Source: Staphylococcus canis
Lineage (GTDB): Bacteria > Bacillota > Bacilli > Staphylococcales > Staphylococcaceae
NCBI RefSeq assembly: GCF_016238445.1
Contig: NZ_JABANU010000013.1
Location: 1 to 64,000, forward strand
Reading direction: 5' to 3'
DNA: 64,000 nt
Numbering within the stretch: the first letter of the stretch is position 1; each line of letters begins with the position of its first letter. This document shows positions 15,992-24,128 of this stretch, piece after piece. The translations under genes were made by a program, and so were the position numbers. Under the pieces are notes generated by a model that worked only from the letters and a program-made list of their open reading frames with translations, was not told where the DNA came from and searched no databases.

Positions 15992-16659
15992 TGGCAGAAC
16001 TAAATCTATATCAAAAAATAGCAGATGTTAAAGCAAACATAGACGGCTTTACTAAAGATACTAAAGGTTACAACTACAGTTATGTGAGTGGTTCGCAAGT
16101 ATTACACCGCATCAGAAATAAAATGATTGAACATCGCTTATTGCTTGTACCTAGTACCACGCAAGAAAACTATAAGCAAATAGAAGTTACTAGATTCAAT
16201 AAAAAGGCAGGGCGTGAAGTAACTGTATCAGAGTTTGTTGTTGAAATGCAATTAACTTATACATGGATCAACGCAGATAAACCTGATGAACAAATGGAAG
16301 TTACATTCTATTCAGTAGGTCAGCAAGATGATGTATCGAAAGCACAAGGAACAGCATTAACTTATTCAGAACGATATTTCTTAATGAAGTTCTTCAATAT
16401 TCCTACAGATGAAGATGACGCAGACGCAAAGCAAAAGAAAGAGCAGTACACAAAACCTGATGAAAAAGCGATTGGAACCTTAAAACAAGAAATGCTCAAA
16501 TTTAGCGAACTTATGCAGTCGTTAGGTAAGCAAGTGAGTGTTGATGATGTGCAAAGACAATTGGGCATCAATGACATTCAATCTTTAAGCAACAGCCAAA
16601 TTAGCGCATGTATCAAAAAGTTAGACAACTGGACTAAACAAGCAAAGGAGAATGAATAA
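15988..16659 (+). CDS. ERF-family single-strand annealing recombinase
   Basis: A 223-aa protein with the ERF core ([17 protein letters not shown] ... [38 protein letters not shown]). ERF proteins anneal complementary single strands and support phage recombination and circularisation. The C-terminal part (~145-223) is a charged, helical region. It is coupled to SSB by a 1-nt overlap. ATG at 15988 and 15991 are both possible starts. Confidence 0.9.
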   Translation: MMAELNLYQKIADVKANIDGFTKDTKGYNYSYVSGSQVLHRIRNKMIEHRLLLVPSTTQENYKQIEVTRFNKKAGREVTVSEFVVEMQLTYTWINADKPDEQMEVTFYSVGQQDDVSKAQGTALTYSERYFLMKFFNIPTDEDDADAKQKKEQYTKPDEKAIGTLKQEMLKFSELMQSLGKQVSVDDVQRQLGINDIQSLSNSQISACIKKLDNWTKQAKENE

Positions 16660-17081
16660 TGTTTAATAGAGTTGTATTAGTAGGACGATTAACAAAAGAC
16701 CCTGAATTCAGAACGACGGCATCAGGTGTAGAAGTAACAACATTCACACTTGCGGTAAATCGCAATTTCAAAAGTAAAGACGGAAAACAACAAGCTGACT
16801 TTATTAATTGCGTTGTATTCCGCAAGCAGGCTGAAAACGTCAAAAACTTTTTAAGTAAAGGTAGCTTAGCAGGCGTTGATGGACGGATGCAATCACGCAG
16901 TTATGAGAACCAAGAAGGCCGACGTGTATATGTCACGGAAGTTGTGTGCGACAGTGTGCAATTTTTAGAGCCTAAATCAAACAGCCAGCCACAACAACAA
17001 GGGCAAGCGCCTGTGCAAGAGAATCCATTCGCAAATGCTAATGGACCGATTGATATTAATGATGAAGATTTGCCTTTTTAA
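16659..17081 (+). CDS. ssb: Single-stranded DNA-binding protein
   Basis: A 140-aa OB-fold SSB. It starts [18 protein letters not shown], carries the [15 protein letters not shown] core strand, has a Gln/Pro-rich linker and the acidic interaction tail DINDEDLPF. The tail recruits replication partners. Phage copy, next to ERF and the HNH nuclease. Confidence 0.95.
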   Translation: MFNRVVLVGRLTKDPEFRTTASGVEVTTFTLAVNRNFKSKDGKQQADFINCVVFRKQAENVKNFLSKGSLAGVDGRMQSRSYENQEGRRVYVTEVVCDSVQFLEPKSNSQPQQQGQAPVQENPFANANGPIDINDEDLPF

Positions 17082-17102
17082 GCCACATAGCGAGGCGATA
17101 AC

Positions 17103-17774
17103 ATGCAATGGATAGATAAACACCAAAAACAAGATAACGGCTTATACAGCGTCGTTGTTCGTAATGTAGAACTGTCTAATAAAGAACTATTAATTTTGGA
17201 TAACGGGCTTGATGTAGAAGTCGAGGTCACGCCCGTTGATCCATACGCAATAACAGATAAGCAACGACGAAAAATATTTGCGTTGTGCAATGACATCGAA
17301 GAATATACAGGGCAACCACGTGAGTATATGCGTTATATGTTTATGGACTATGTGTCGTTTGTTGAGGGATACGAAAGGTTGTCACTCAGCAATTGCAGCA
17401 GGACACAAGCGAATCAAATCATCGAGGTCATACTCGATTGGGTGTTTCACAACGACGTGCCACTCAATTATAAGACAAGCGACCTACTCAAAAATGACAA
17501 AGCGTTTCTGTATTGGTCAACAGTGAATCGCAACTGTGTTATATGCGGTAAGCCGCATTCAGACCTTGCACATAGACATGCAGTTGGTAGAGGACGAGAC
17601 CGCACTAAAATCAATAACTACGATAATCAGGTGCTAGCGCTATGTCGAGAACATCATAACGAGCAGCATCAGATAGGTATAGATAGCTTCAATAAAAAGT
17701 ACCACTTAGAAAACTCGTGGGTCGATGTAGACGACCGCTTAAATAAAATGTTGAAAGGAGGAAAAAGTACATGA
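17103..17774 (+). CDS. Putative HNH nuclease of the replication module
   Basis: 223 aa. The C-terminal part has the zinc/HNH pattern NCVICGKPHSDLAHRHAVGRG ... NQVLALCREHHNEQHQIG, with CxxC, the catalytic His and the final HxxxxH. The N-terminal half is the conserved domain of the staphylococcal phage 'putative HNHc nuclease'. It lies between SSB and the initiator gene, so a role in replication or recombination is likely. Confidence 0.82.
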   Translation: MQWIDKHQKQDNGLYSVVVRNVELSNKELLILDNGLDVEVEVTPVDPYAITDKQRRKIFALCNDIEEYTGQPREYMRYMFMDYVSFVEGYERLSLSNCSRTQANQIIEVILDWVFHNDVPLNYKTSDLLKNDKAFLYWSTVNRNCVICGKPHSDLAHRHAVGRGRDRTKINNYDNQVLALCREHHNEQHQIGIDSFNKKYHLENSWVDVDDRLNKMLKGGKST

Positions 17775-17866
17775 ATAAAAAAGATTACGTCATTTATTTA
17801 TCATTAATTCTTTTAAATTTAATAGCGCTTGTCCTTGCGGTAATTTCTCTGATAGTTCAGTTATAA
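17771..17866 (+). CDS. Possible 31-aa membrane peptide
   Basis: The frame MNKKDYVIYLSLILLNLIAL... has a perfect AAAGGAGG ribosome site and overlaps the HNH gene by 4 nt. It is one hydrophobic helix. Its last 77 nt overlap, antisense, the end of the leftward gene at 17790, so the two may share a boundary created by insertion. It could be a truncated gene. Confidence 0.4.
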   Translation: MNKKDYVIYLSLILLNLIALVLAVISLIVQL

Positions 17867-18272
17867 GAACACCTTTGCTAGTGAATATTTCAAAGTCATA
17901 TGAACCTAGCGTATTTTCAGAATCTATTACTACAAATGCTTTTCGTGCTTCGTAAGCACCTAAATTGATTGGGAAAGAAGTGCTTTCATTTCTAATATAT
18001 TTACCTTTTGTAAGCAATGTTTTACTTTGTAATGATTTGATTTTTAAATCTCTATAGTTATCTATCAAAATAAGTTTTGTTATAGATACAGGATTTTTAG
18101 TTTCATTTATGAAATTGAATTCGAAAACATTTCTTCTGTTAGCAACAAAGTGATTTTGTAGGTCTACTGATAACCTCAACTTATTTTCCTTAAAATCAAT
18201 ATAGAATTTGTAAATTGTTAAACCTAAAGATATTGCGGAAATTATTATCGCAATTAATGATAACCAAAACAT
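17790..18272 (-). CDS. Leftward membrane-anchored accessory protein
   Basis: 160 aa, start MFWLSLIAIIISAISLGLTI, so an N-terminal membrane helix, then a beta-rich soluble domain with no family I recognise. It stands against all replication genes around it, as a single inserted gene. Such lone reverse genes in phage replication modules are often expressed from the prophage and may serve immunity, but nothing in the sequence proves it. Confidence 0.65.
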   Translation of the reverse strand: MFWLSLIAIIISAISLGLTIYKFYIDFKENKLRLSVDLQNHFVANRRNVFEFNFINETKNPVSITKLILIDNYRDLKIKSLQSKTLLTKGKYIRNESTSFPINLGAYEARKAFVVIDSENTLGSYDFEIFTSKGVLITELSEKLPQGQALLNLKELMINK

Positions 18273-18315
18273 ATTTTTTCACCTCAGAAAGATTATATCA
18301 GAAAGGAGAATCGAA

Positions 18316-19020
18316 GTGTCTGAACAACCTAGTTATTATTCAATCATAACTGCAAACGTTAGATATGATAATAGATTAACAGATAGTGAAAAATTACTTT
18401 TTGCGGAGATAACAGCACTTAGTAATAAATACGGTTACTGCACTGCAAGTAATAATTACTTTGCAAAATTATACGAAGTCTCAAAAGTTACGATATCACG
18501 ACGTATATCTAATTTGAAATTACATGGTTATTTACAGGTCGAAATTATTAGAGAAGACAAAGAGATCAAACAAAGAAGAATGTACCCATTAACAGAAAAT
18601 ATAAGACCTATTAACACAAATGATAATACCCCTATTAACAATTCTGTTAATACCCCTATTATCACAAATGTTAAAGAGAATAATACAAGTAATAATATTA
18701 CAAGTATTAATAGAGACAGAGACGAGACGTCAAAATTATTCAAAGTGATTAGTGAAGAAATAGAAATTATTAGAAATCCACTTAAAGCTCAAGAACTAGA
18801 ACAAGCAATAGAATCCTTTAAAGAAAATAAAACTGAAATTGTAGAGGTAGCTATTAAATATTGTAAAGAGAACAACAAAGGTATTAACTATCTAATCAAA
18901 GTTTTAGAGAATTGGAATAAATCAGGCGTAACAAATAAAGAAGAAGCTAAACAAAAGGTTGCACCTAAAAAACCAAATGACTTTTTAAGTCGAAAAAAAC
19001 AAGAATTATTTGGAGGTTGA
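18316..19020 (+). CDS. DnaD-like replication initiator
   Basis: 234 aa. The N-terminal winged helix (YFAKLYEVSKVTISRRISNLKLHGYLQVE, ~50-78) binds DNA. A linker of three 8-residue repeats (PINTNDNT, PINNSVNT, PIITNVKE, ~102-125) encodes DNA iterons. The C-terminal domain (~140-225) resembles the DnaD/DnaB2 helical domain. It probably opens the phage origin and recruits the helicase loader encoded next. The start is GTG with GAAAGGAG upstream. Confidence 0.85.
   Translation: MSEQPSYYSIITANVRYDNRLTDSEKLLFAEITALSNKYGYCTASNNYFAKLYEVSKVTISRRISNLKLHGYLQVEIIREDKEIKQRRMYPLTENIRPINTNDNTPINNSVNTPIITNVKENNTSNNITSINRDRDETSKLFKVISEEIEIIRNPLKAQELEQAIESFKENKTEIVEVAIKYCKENNKGINYLIKVLENWNKSGVTNKEEAKQKVAPKKPNDFLSRKKQELFGG
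18585..18720 (+). other. Candidate phage replication origin (iterons plus AT-rich stretch)
   Basis: CCTATTAACA occurs at 18607 and 18631, CCTATTATCA at 18655 (exact 24-bp spacing) and CCCATTAACA at 18585 (22 bp before the first). The repeats lie inside the initiator gene, as in lambda O and several Gram-positive phages. A strongly AT-rich stretch follows at about 18675-18715, suited to strand opening. Confidence 0.65.
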
Positions 19021-19024
19021 TAAT

Positions 19025-19372
19025 ATGGCGATGACTGAACAAGAAGCCTTCACACTCATATCGTTAGTAAGCGATAGTTACAATATGGAATTTAACGAGA
19101 CAAAGTATCAGACGTGGTCATCTATACTTATTAAAGAAGGACACTATGAATCTTCGTTAAGAAAGTTAAAGAAGTATATTAAAGAATCTCAATATAAACC
19201 AACGTTAGCTGACGTACTCGCAATTAAACCACAAGGCGTCGTGATGAAAGAAACAGCTATCGAAGAAACACATGAATATAAAGTAAAGCATGACGCTGAA
19301 TACGCGGAAGAGTGGCGCAAAATTCAAGAGCGAGGTCGTGCATTTATTAGGGAGCTACGCAGCAATGATTGA
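19025..19372 (+). CDS. Helicase loader/inhibitor of the G39P type
   Basis: 115 aa. The N-terminal helical domain (EQEAFTLISLVSDSYNMEFNE ... TWSSIL, then YKPTLADVLA) matches SPP1 G39P-like proteins. They bind the hexameric helicase and deliver it to the origin-bound initiator. ATG 19025 is selected because GGAGG lies 9 nt upstream. It overlaps the helicase gene. Confidence 0.8.
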   Translation: MAMTEQEAFTLISLVSDSYNMEFNETKYQTWSSILIKEGHYESSLRKLKKYIKESQYKPTLADVLAIKPQGVVMKETAIEETHEYKVKHDAEYAEEWRKIQERGRAFIRELRSND

Positions 19373-20603
19373 TCGCATAAATACAGAACAAGCAATCGTA
19401 ACTAACTTGATGAAACACCCAGATTTAATCAGTAAATTTAAGCTTAAACCTCATATGTTTTTAGATGAGAATGTTAAAAAAATCATAGAACACATTCTTG
19501 AAACAGGCAAAGCAAATGTTAATGAGATTTATTTTAAGGCACGTGATGATAAAGATTTCATCGATATCAAAAAGTTCAATCAGATTGTGAAGTCTGACGC
19601 AGCTGATCGCACTTTCTTCATACAAGACCAAATGAACTTGATTAATCACTATGCAATGCAAATCGCTATAGAGAAATCACAACACTTTTTAGAAATGCCA
19701 ACAAGAACAAATTTCAACGTATTAATTGATGAGCTAGAACAACTGAAAGAGTTGAAAATTGAACAAGGTGCAAAAACTGATGAATTTCTAGCGAAAGTGA
19801 TGGAATCGGTGTTGAGTGATAAGCCAAAAGAAATGATAAAAACAGGATACCCATTATTAGATTACAAAATTCACGGTTACGAAAGAGGACAACTGAATGT
19901 TATAGCGGCGAGGCCTTCGATGGGTAAGACAGGTTTTGCACTACAGACTTTATGGAATATCGCGAAACAAGGTTATGAAGTATCATTTTTCAGTCTTGAA
20001 ACAACAGGTGACCGAATTATAGAGCGACTAGCAGCAACTATAAGCGGTGTTGCACTCACTGATATTAAACGACCGCAAGAATTGAACGCTGAAAATACAA
20101 ACAAAATCATGCAAGCGCTAGATATGATTAAAAAGCACGATATTAACATCTATGACGAAAGTAGACTTACACCTTCAAGAGTTCGAGAGCAAGCATTTAA
20201 AGAGTCTGATAAGCCTCAAATCATATTCATTGATTACTTGCAACTAATGGAATCAGACACACCTACAAATGACAGACGTGTTGACGTTGAAAAGATAAGC
20301 CGTGACCTTAAAATCATCGCTAATGAAACAGGTAGCGTTGTAGTACTTTTATCACAACTTAATAGAGGTGTAGAAGCACGAAATGACAAACGCCCAATGA
20401 TGAGTGATTTGAAAGAGTCTGGTGGTATAGAAGCTGACGCTAGCATGATTTTTATGTTGTATAGAGATGATTATTACAATCGCGACGACGAACAAGATAG
20501 TGACAAATCTGATTTAGAAGTGAATATTGCGAAGAATAAAGACGGAGAAACTGGTGTTGTCAACTTTGAATATTACAAATCTACACAGAGGTTCTTCACA
20601 TGA
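19365..20603 (+). CDS. dnaB: Replicative DNA helicase, DnaB family
   Basis: 412 aa from ATG 19365, which overlaps the loader stop. The N-terminal domain (~1-140) is followed by the RecA-like motor: Walker A ARPSMGKTGFAL (~183), Walker B IIFIDYLQLM (~287), and the SQLNRGVEARNDKRPMMSDLKESGGIEADA motif region. It unwinds phage DNA at the fork. The preceding start codons in this frame lack ribosome sites. Confidence 0.95.
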   Translation: MIDRINTEQAIVTNLMKHPDLISKFKLKPHMFLDENVKKIIEHILETGKANVNEIYFKARDDKDFIDIKKFNQIVKSDAADRTFFIQDQMNLINHYAMQIAIEKSQHFLEMPTRTNFNVLIDELEQLKELKIEQGAKTDEFLAKVMESVLSDKPKEMIKTGYPLLDYKIHGYERGQLNVIAARPSMGKTGFALQTLWNIAKQGYEVSFFSLETTGDRIIERLAATISGVALTDIKRPQELNAENTNKIMQALDMIKKHDINIYDESRLTPSRVREQAFKESDKPQIIFIDYLQLMESDTPTNDRRVDVEKISRDLKIIANETGSVVVLLSQLNRGVEARNDKRPMMSDLKESGGIEADASMIFMLYRDDYYNRDDEQDSDKSDLEVNIAKNKDGETGVVNFEYYKSTQRFFT

Positions 20604-20818
20604 ATATCTTAGAATTTCAAGAGTTGTTGAGGTTGTTATACACAGAAGATTACCAAAAAGATAATTTTATGAAATTTAAACTATTGCAGTTGGGGTGGGC
20701 TGTTGAAAGATTGTTAGAACGAAATGAATTATCTTTATTTGATGATTATGATGAAAAGTCAAAATTGATATATCAAGAGGCAGATATGGAGCAAAGGAGC
20801 AGACATGAAAGAAGCTGA
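20600..20818 (+). CDS. Small phage protein
   Basis: 72 aa, helical and charged (MNILEFQELLRLLYTEDYQK). It overlaps the helicase stop by 4 nt and the VRR-NUC gene by 14 nt, so it is translationally coupled. Function unknown. Confidence 0.65.
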   Translation: MNILEFQELLRLLYTEDYQKDNFMKFKLLQLGWAVERLLERNELSLFDDYDEKSKLIYQEADMEQRSRHERS

Positions 20819-21116
20819 AATACAGAAGCAAATAATTGAATCTTTGAATAATTCTGAATGTAAGGTGTGGCGTGCTAATGCTGGAATGATTCGAGTAGGT
20901 AAAAGGACGTTGAAACTTTTGCCGAAAGGATTTCCTGATGTTTTCGGAGTAAGACTAAAAGACGGCAAGTTTATAGCAATTGAGATTAAAAAGCCGAATG
21001 GCAAATTATCAAGTGAACAAATTGAATTTCAAAATTGGGCGTTAAAACACAAGCTCATATACGGTGTTGCATATTCAGTAGATGACGCACTAAAAATCAT
21101 TGAGGAGGTTGAATAA
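20805..21116 (+). CDS. VRR-NUC domain nuclease
   Basis: 103 aa. A stand-alone VRR-NUC fold with the PD-(D/E)xK pattern: FPDVFGVRLKDGKFIAIEIKKPNG, where D, E and K form the metal site, then SSEQIEFQNW. Such nucleases act on branched phage DNA or in recombination. It is in the early operon, with a 1-nt overlap to the next gene. Confidence 0.9.
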   Translation: MKEAEIQKQIIESLNNSECKVWRANAGMIRVGKRTLKLLPKGFPDVFGVRLKDGKFIAIEIKKPNGKLSSEQIEFQNWALKHKLIYGVAYSVDDALKIIEEVE

Positions 21117-21322
21117 TGTTCAACTTATACAACGAACGTAAAGAAGCGTTAGTCGTTGTACAAAAGCTAGATGACTATTACAGAGTTAAAGGTTTATCAG
21201 GAGGACAACTTGAATTTGTGGACGATGAAGTTGAAGACATTGAAACGTTTAAAAATACATTTGGATTACTCAGTTACGAAGAACTAGGACAAATTGACAT
21301 GAACGAGTTATTAACTTTTTAG
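21116..21322 (+). CDS. Small acidic phage protein
   Basis: 68 aa, acidic, no membrane segment (MFNLYNERKEALVVVQKLDD). It directly follows the VRR-NUC gene. Function unknown; no recognised motif. Confidence 0.6.
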   Translation: MFNLYNERKEALVVVQKLDDYYRVKGLSGGQLEFVDDEVEDIETFKNTFGLLSYEELGQIDMNELLTF

Positions 21323-21333
21323 GAGGATAGAGT

Positions 21334-21510
21334 ATGACATTAAAAATTAGAAGTGTAGACGGGCGAATCGTACTAACTGATGAGCAAGTGCAACAAATGC
21401 ATAAACACGATTTAAAACGTGAACACGTATACAATAGAGTGATTGTTCTAGGGTGGTCAGTCGATAAGGCTGTTAGCACATCGGTGGGAGGAAAACGACA
21501 TGAAAATTAA
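21334..21510 (+). CDS. Small phage protein
   Basis: 58 aa starting MTLKIRSVDGRIVLTDEQVQ, ribosome site AGGAGG. Compact, charged, no known family. It overlaps the next gene by 11 nt. Confidence 0.6.
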   Translation: MTLKIRSVDGRIVLTDEQVQQMHKHDLKREHVYNRVIVLGWSVDKAVSTSVGGKRHEN

Positions 21511-21934
21511 AGATTTAAAAATAGGTCAAAAAATTAATTTAGAATATGGTCAACAGCGTTATCGAGATACTGATGATGAAAGATGGATTTGTGAACCTTT
21601 AGAAGCAGTTGTAGAAGTGATTGAAATAAATGACGATGAAGCAACCGTAAAATTTAGAGACGGACAATTAATGAAAATTGATAATAGCAATAATTGGGAG
21701 ACGTTGCCAGTGAATAAAAAAATTGAAAGACCTTCGCATTACGGTTCAAGCGACATTGACTTAATAGATTACTGGTGTATTAGATATACGCCGCAAGAAT
21801 TAAGAGGAGCATTTAAGTCACAAATGAGTAAATACATTGACAGATTAGGTTATAAGGATGAGGAAATTAAAGAGTTAGATAAAATGATAGATTATGCAAT
21901 GCGATATAGAAATCATTTGGAGGATAAACGATGA
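21500..21934 (+). CDS. DUF3310-domain protein
   Basis: 144 aa. The C-terminal half is DUF3310 (KIERPSHYGSSDIDLIDYW ... GAFKSQMSKYIDRLGYKDEEIKELDKMIDYAMRY), a domain often seen in phage nucleotide-metabolism modules. The N-terminal ~70 aa form a small beta domain. It precedes the deoxyribosyltransferase-like gene with a 4-nt overlap. Confidence 0.8.
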   Translation: MKIKDLKIGQKINLEYGQQRYRDTDDERWICEPLEAVVEVIEINDDEATVKFRDGQLMKIDNSNNWETLPVNKKIERPSHYGSSDIDLIDYWCIRYTPQELRGAFKSQMSKYIDRLGYKDEEIKELDKMIDYAMRYRNHLEDKR

Positions 21935-22425
21935 AACAAGTCTATTTAGGCGGCGGGATGTTAGATCTAGGTGACCAAATGCGACGTGAATACGAAAAAG
22001 CAGAATTGACTAAATTAGGTTACAAAGTTTATGCGCCACAAGATGACAAGGATATTAATGACAAACACAACGCTCATCAAGATGATTTAGCAGAACGTAT
22101 TGTGGATAACGACACGCTAGGTATGACGACAAGTCAAATACTAATATTCGATTACCTACCACACAATCAAGGCACGATTTGCGAAATGGGATTTGTACAG
22201 TATATGCTTAAAGATTTATCAAGATTAAGTACGTCTATTTATGCAATGCCTAAAGTATATGTCCAATGTACAGATATTAGACAAGGTACAGGTCATATAT
22301 CTAAAGAGCAGGACAGACAAGAGTTTTCAATTAATCAATATGTATACGGAGTAATTTTAGAAATTACAGAGGGCAGAGGGATTCAAACATTTGATGAGAT
22401 ACTGGAGGAATTGAAAAATGAGTAA
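21931..22425 (+). CDS. Nucleoside 2-deoxyribosyltransferase-like protein
   Basis: 164 aa. A flavodoxin-like fold with an N-terminal YLGGGMLDLGDQMRREYE segment, DNDTLGMTTSQILIFDY and the NQGTICEMGFVQYM motif, whose Glu corresponds to the catalytic residue of the family. It would exchange or hydrolyse nucleoside bases, here possibly for phage nucleotide supply. Confidence 0.78.
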   Translation: MKQVYLGGGMLDLGDQMRREYEKAELTKLGYKVYAPQDDKDINDKHNAHQDDLAERIVDNDTLGMTTSQILIFDYLPHNQGTICEMGFVQYMLKDLSRLSTSIYAMPKVYVQCTDIRQGTGHISKEQDRQEFSINQYVYGVILEITEGRGIQTFDEILEELKNE

Positions 22426-22609
22426 AGGTTTCAAGAGTAGATATCATCTCTATGACGCTCAAAATGAGTCACAGTGCGTTGTAATTCCTTCTGAGTATAA
22501 AGTATCACTGAGATGTTATAGCACGTATAACAAGCAATTTAATGGCTTATACAGTGTGGAAGAATTAGAAGAACTGAAACGCAAGAGAAATTGGAAATCA
22601 GGTGTTTAG
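22418..22609 (+). CDS. Small phage protein
   Basis: 63 aa (MSKGFKSRYHLYDAQNES). Overlaps the previous gene by 8 nt. Basic C-terminus (EELKRKRNWKSGV). Function unknown. Confidence 0.6.
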   Translation: MSKGFKSRYHLYDAQNESQCVVIPSEYKVSLRCYSTYNKQFNGLYSVEELEELKRKRNWKSGV

Positions 22610-22611
22610 GT

Positions 22612-22833
22612 ATGCGTAGAGAATTAAGTAATAGTAAAGTCAAAACGTATAAATATAATACGTACGGTAAAACACCAACACAAATACAACAAGAGTTACA
22701 AAAGAAAGGCGTACGTGGATTTGTAGTAAACATAAACTACAATAGCGTACAAATGATAGTAAATCATAAAAATAAGAGACGAAACGAGGAGATATTGCAT
22801 GACATTCAAAGAACAACGCAACACGTTAATTGA
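22612..22833 (+). CDS. Small basic phage protein
   Basis: 73 aa, starting MRRELSNSKVKTYKYNTYG, rich in Lys, Arg and Asn. It overlaps the next gene by 35 nt. Ribosome site is weak (GGTG or TTTAGG). Function unknown. Confidence 0.55.
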   Translation: MRRELSNSKVKTYKYNTYGKTPTQIQQELQKKGVRGFVVNINYNSVQMIVNHKNKRRNEEILHDIQRTTQHVN

Positions 22834-23005
22834 CGACATAAAAAAGTTACGTGAAGAGCGTGATGAATTAATTAAAGTTAATAAAAGATTGACAGATATG
22901 ATTGAAGATATTGAAGCGTTTGTGGACTACAAGCGTGAGGTTAATCCTAGTAATCGTGCTTATATATCTATTAGGCATGGATTAGATGAAATTTTAAGAA
23001 AGTGA
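22799..23005 (+). CDS. Small coiled-coil phage protein
   Basis: 68 aa. The first 45 residues form a likely coiled coil (IDDIKKLREERDELIKVNKR). GAGGAG ribosome site. Function unknown; possibly an oligomeric regulator. Confidence 0.6.
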   Translation: MTFKEQRNTLIDDIKKLREERDELIKVNKRLTDMIEDIEAFVDYKREVNPSNRAYISIRHGLDEILRK

Positions 23006-23014
23006 GAGGATAGT

Positions 23015-23314
23015 ATGAATGAATTAATTAAACAAGTTGAACAATGGAGCAAAGACAAAAATTTACACGAAGGTAATTCAGATAGACAAGCGCTTAAATT
23101 TTACGAGGAAGCTGGGGAAGTAGCTGCTGCTCTCTCTCGTAATGATATGACTGCACTTAAAGATGGCATAGGTGACACAATTGTGACACTGATTATACTA
23201 GCGCAACAACATGAGATGACAATTGAGGAGTGTTTGCGATATGCGTATAGCGAGATTAAAGACAGAAAAGGAAAAACGATCAATGGAACATTCGTCAAAG
23301 AAGCAGACTTGTAA
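23015..23314 (+). CDS. MazG-like nucleotide pyrophosphohydrolase
   Basis: 99 aa. All-alpha MazG-like fold with the metal-binding EEAGEVAAAL motif and the DGIGDTIVTLIILA helix (ExxE and ExxD-like positions). Such enzymes hydrolyse (d)NTPs and may clear non-canonical nucleotides or alarmones during infection. Confidence 0.8.
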   Translation: MNELIKQVEQWSKDKNLHEGNSDRQALKFYEEAGEVAAALSRNDMTALKDGIGDTIVTLIILAQQHEMTIEECLRYAYSEIKDRKGKTINGTFVKEADL

Positions 23315-23357
23315 AAAGGATATATTACAACGTGTTAAAGAGGTGCTGGGGAAATGA
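23283..23357 (+). CDS. Possible 24-aa peptide bridging two genes
   Basis: Frame MEHSSKKQTCKKDILQRVKE..., overlapping the MazG-like gene by 32 nt and the next by 4 nt (ATGA). Its tail (ILQRVKEVLGK) resembles a second short tail at 24780-24833 (VLTRVKELLKKE). It may serve coupling only. Confidence 0.35.
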   Translation: MEHSSKKQTCKKDILQRVKEVLGK

Positions 23358-23503
23358 CACAGTATTTAATCACTACATTTACAGATTCAACAGGTCAAAC
23401 ATTCACAGAAGCAACTAAAGCGCGGGAGAATCAAACGTTTGCTATTGTGGAAGCAGAGAGTAAAGAGGAAGCGATTAAGAAGTATGGGGAGGAACGGAAA
23501 TGA
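23354..23503 (+). CDS. DUF1381-like small protein
   Basis: 49 aa (MTQYLITTFTDSTGQTF ... NQTFAIVEAESKEEAIKKYG), matching the start of the DUF1381 proteins of S. aureus phages, which are about 70 aa. This copy is shorter at the C-terminus. Located just upstream of rinB, as usual. Confidence 0.65.
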   Translation: MTQYLITTFTDSTGQTFTEATKARENQTFAIVEAESKEEAIKKYGEERK

Positions 23504-23796
23504 TAACTCTGATTTCAGGAATATTACTATATTTACTGCTCACAATCTATATGCTAGTTTTTATCACCGCAGAATTTAGAAGAAAGCTTTTATCACGAAA
23601 AATAATTCATTTATTTATAGATTCCATTCATTCAACTATGTACGTATCACCAAACAAAACTACGACAGATGATGAATTGAAGACAATCATCGATAAGTAT
23701 AGCGACACGTACAAAGTAAAAATTGTTGAGCCGAATACAAGAATCAAAGGTATCAACACATATGTAGTAGATTTCACTAAAGATAGAAAGGGCTGA
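23500..23796 (+). CDS. Small protein with N-terminal membrane helix
   Basis: 98 aa; hydrophobic helix at ~3-24 (LISGILLYLLLTIYMLVFI), then a short soluble domain. Overlaps the DUF1381-like gene by 4 nt. Function unknown. Confidence 0.6.
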   Translation: MITLISGILLYLLLTIYMLVFITAEFRRKLLSRKIIHLFIDSIHSTMYVSPNKTTTDDELKTIIDKYSDTYKVKIVEPNTRIKGINTYVVDFTKDRKG

Positions 23797-23801
23797 TACG
23801 A

Positions 23802-23972
23802 ATGATTAAACGAATCACTAAATTAATCGTTACATTAGCAGCATACGAGCTGATTAAGTATGTAACGGAACAAGCAATTATCGTATTAACATCAGTTGAT
23901 GATATAGATATGACTTTTGCAGATTGTGACCACATGCATTTAAATAATTTAAGAGCGGAGGTGAGTGAATGA
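23802..23972 (+). CDS. rinB: Late-gene activator RinB
   Basis: 56 aa. MIKRITKLIVTLAAYELIKYV...QAIIVLT and the terminal RAEVSE closely fit RinB of S. aureus phages. RinB was described as an activator of int and late functions together with RinA. It overlaps the next gene by 4 nt. Confidence 0.75.
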   Translation: MIKRITKLIVTLAAYELIKYVTEQAIIVLTSVDDIDMTFADCDHMHLNNLRAEVSE

Positions 23973-24127
23973 TGAAATTCATTTATGATTTGATAGCATT
24001 AATAATCGCCTTAATGATCACTTTATTTATTTTCGACGAATCGTTAATTATACTTAATACCTTAGCGATATTCGGCGCTTATAAATTAATAGATTCTTTT
24101 GCAGAAAATATAATTAGAGGTGAATAG
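23969..24127 (+). CDS. Small membrane protein after rinB
   Basis: 52 aa, largely hydrophobic (MMKFIYDLIALIIALMITLF). ATG at 23969 or 23972. Function unknown; a membrane peptide in this place is common in related phages. Confidence 0.6.
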   Translation: MMKFIYDLIALIIALMITLFIFDESLIILNTLAIFGAYKLIDSFAENIIRGE

Positions 24128-24128
24128 A

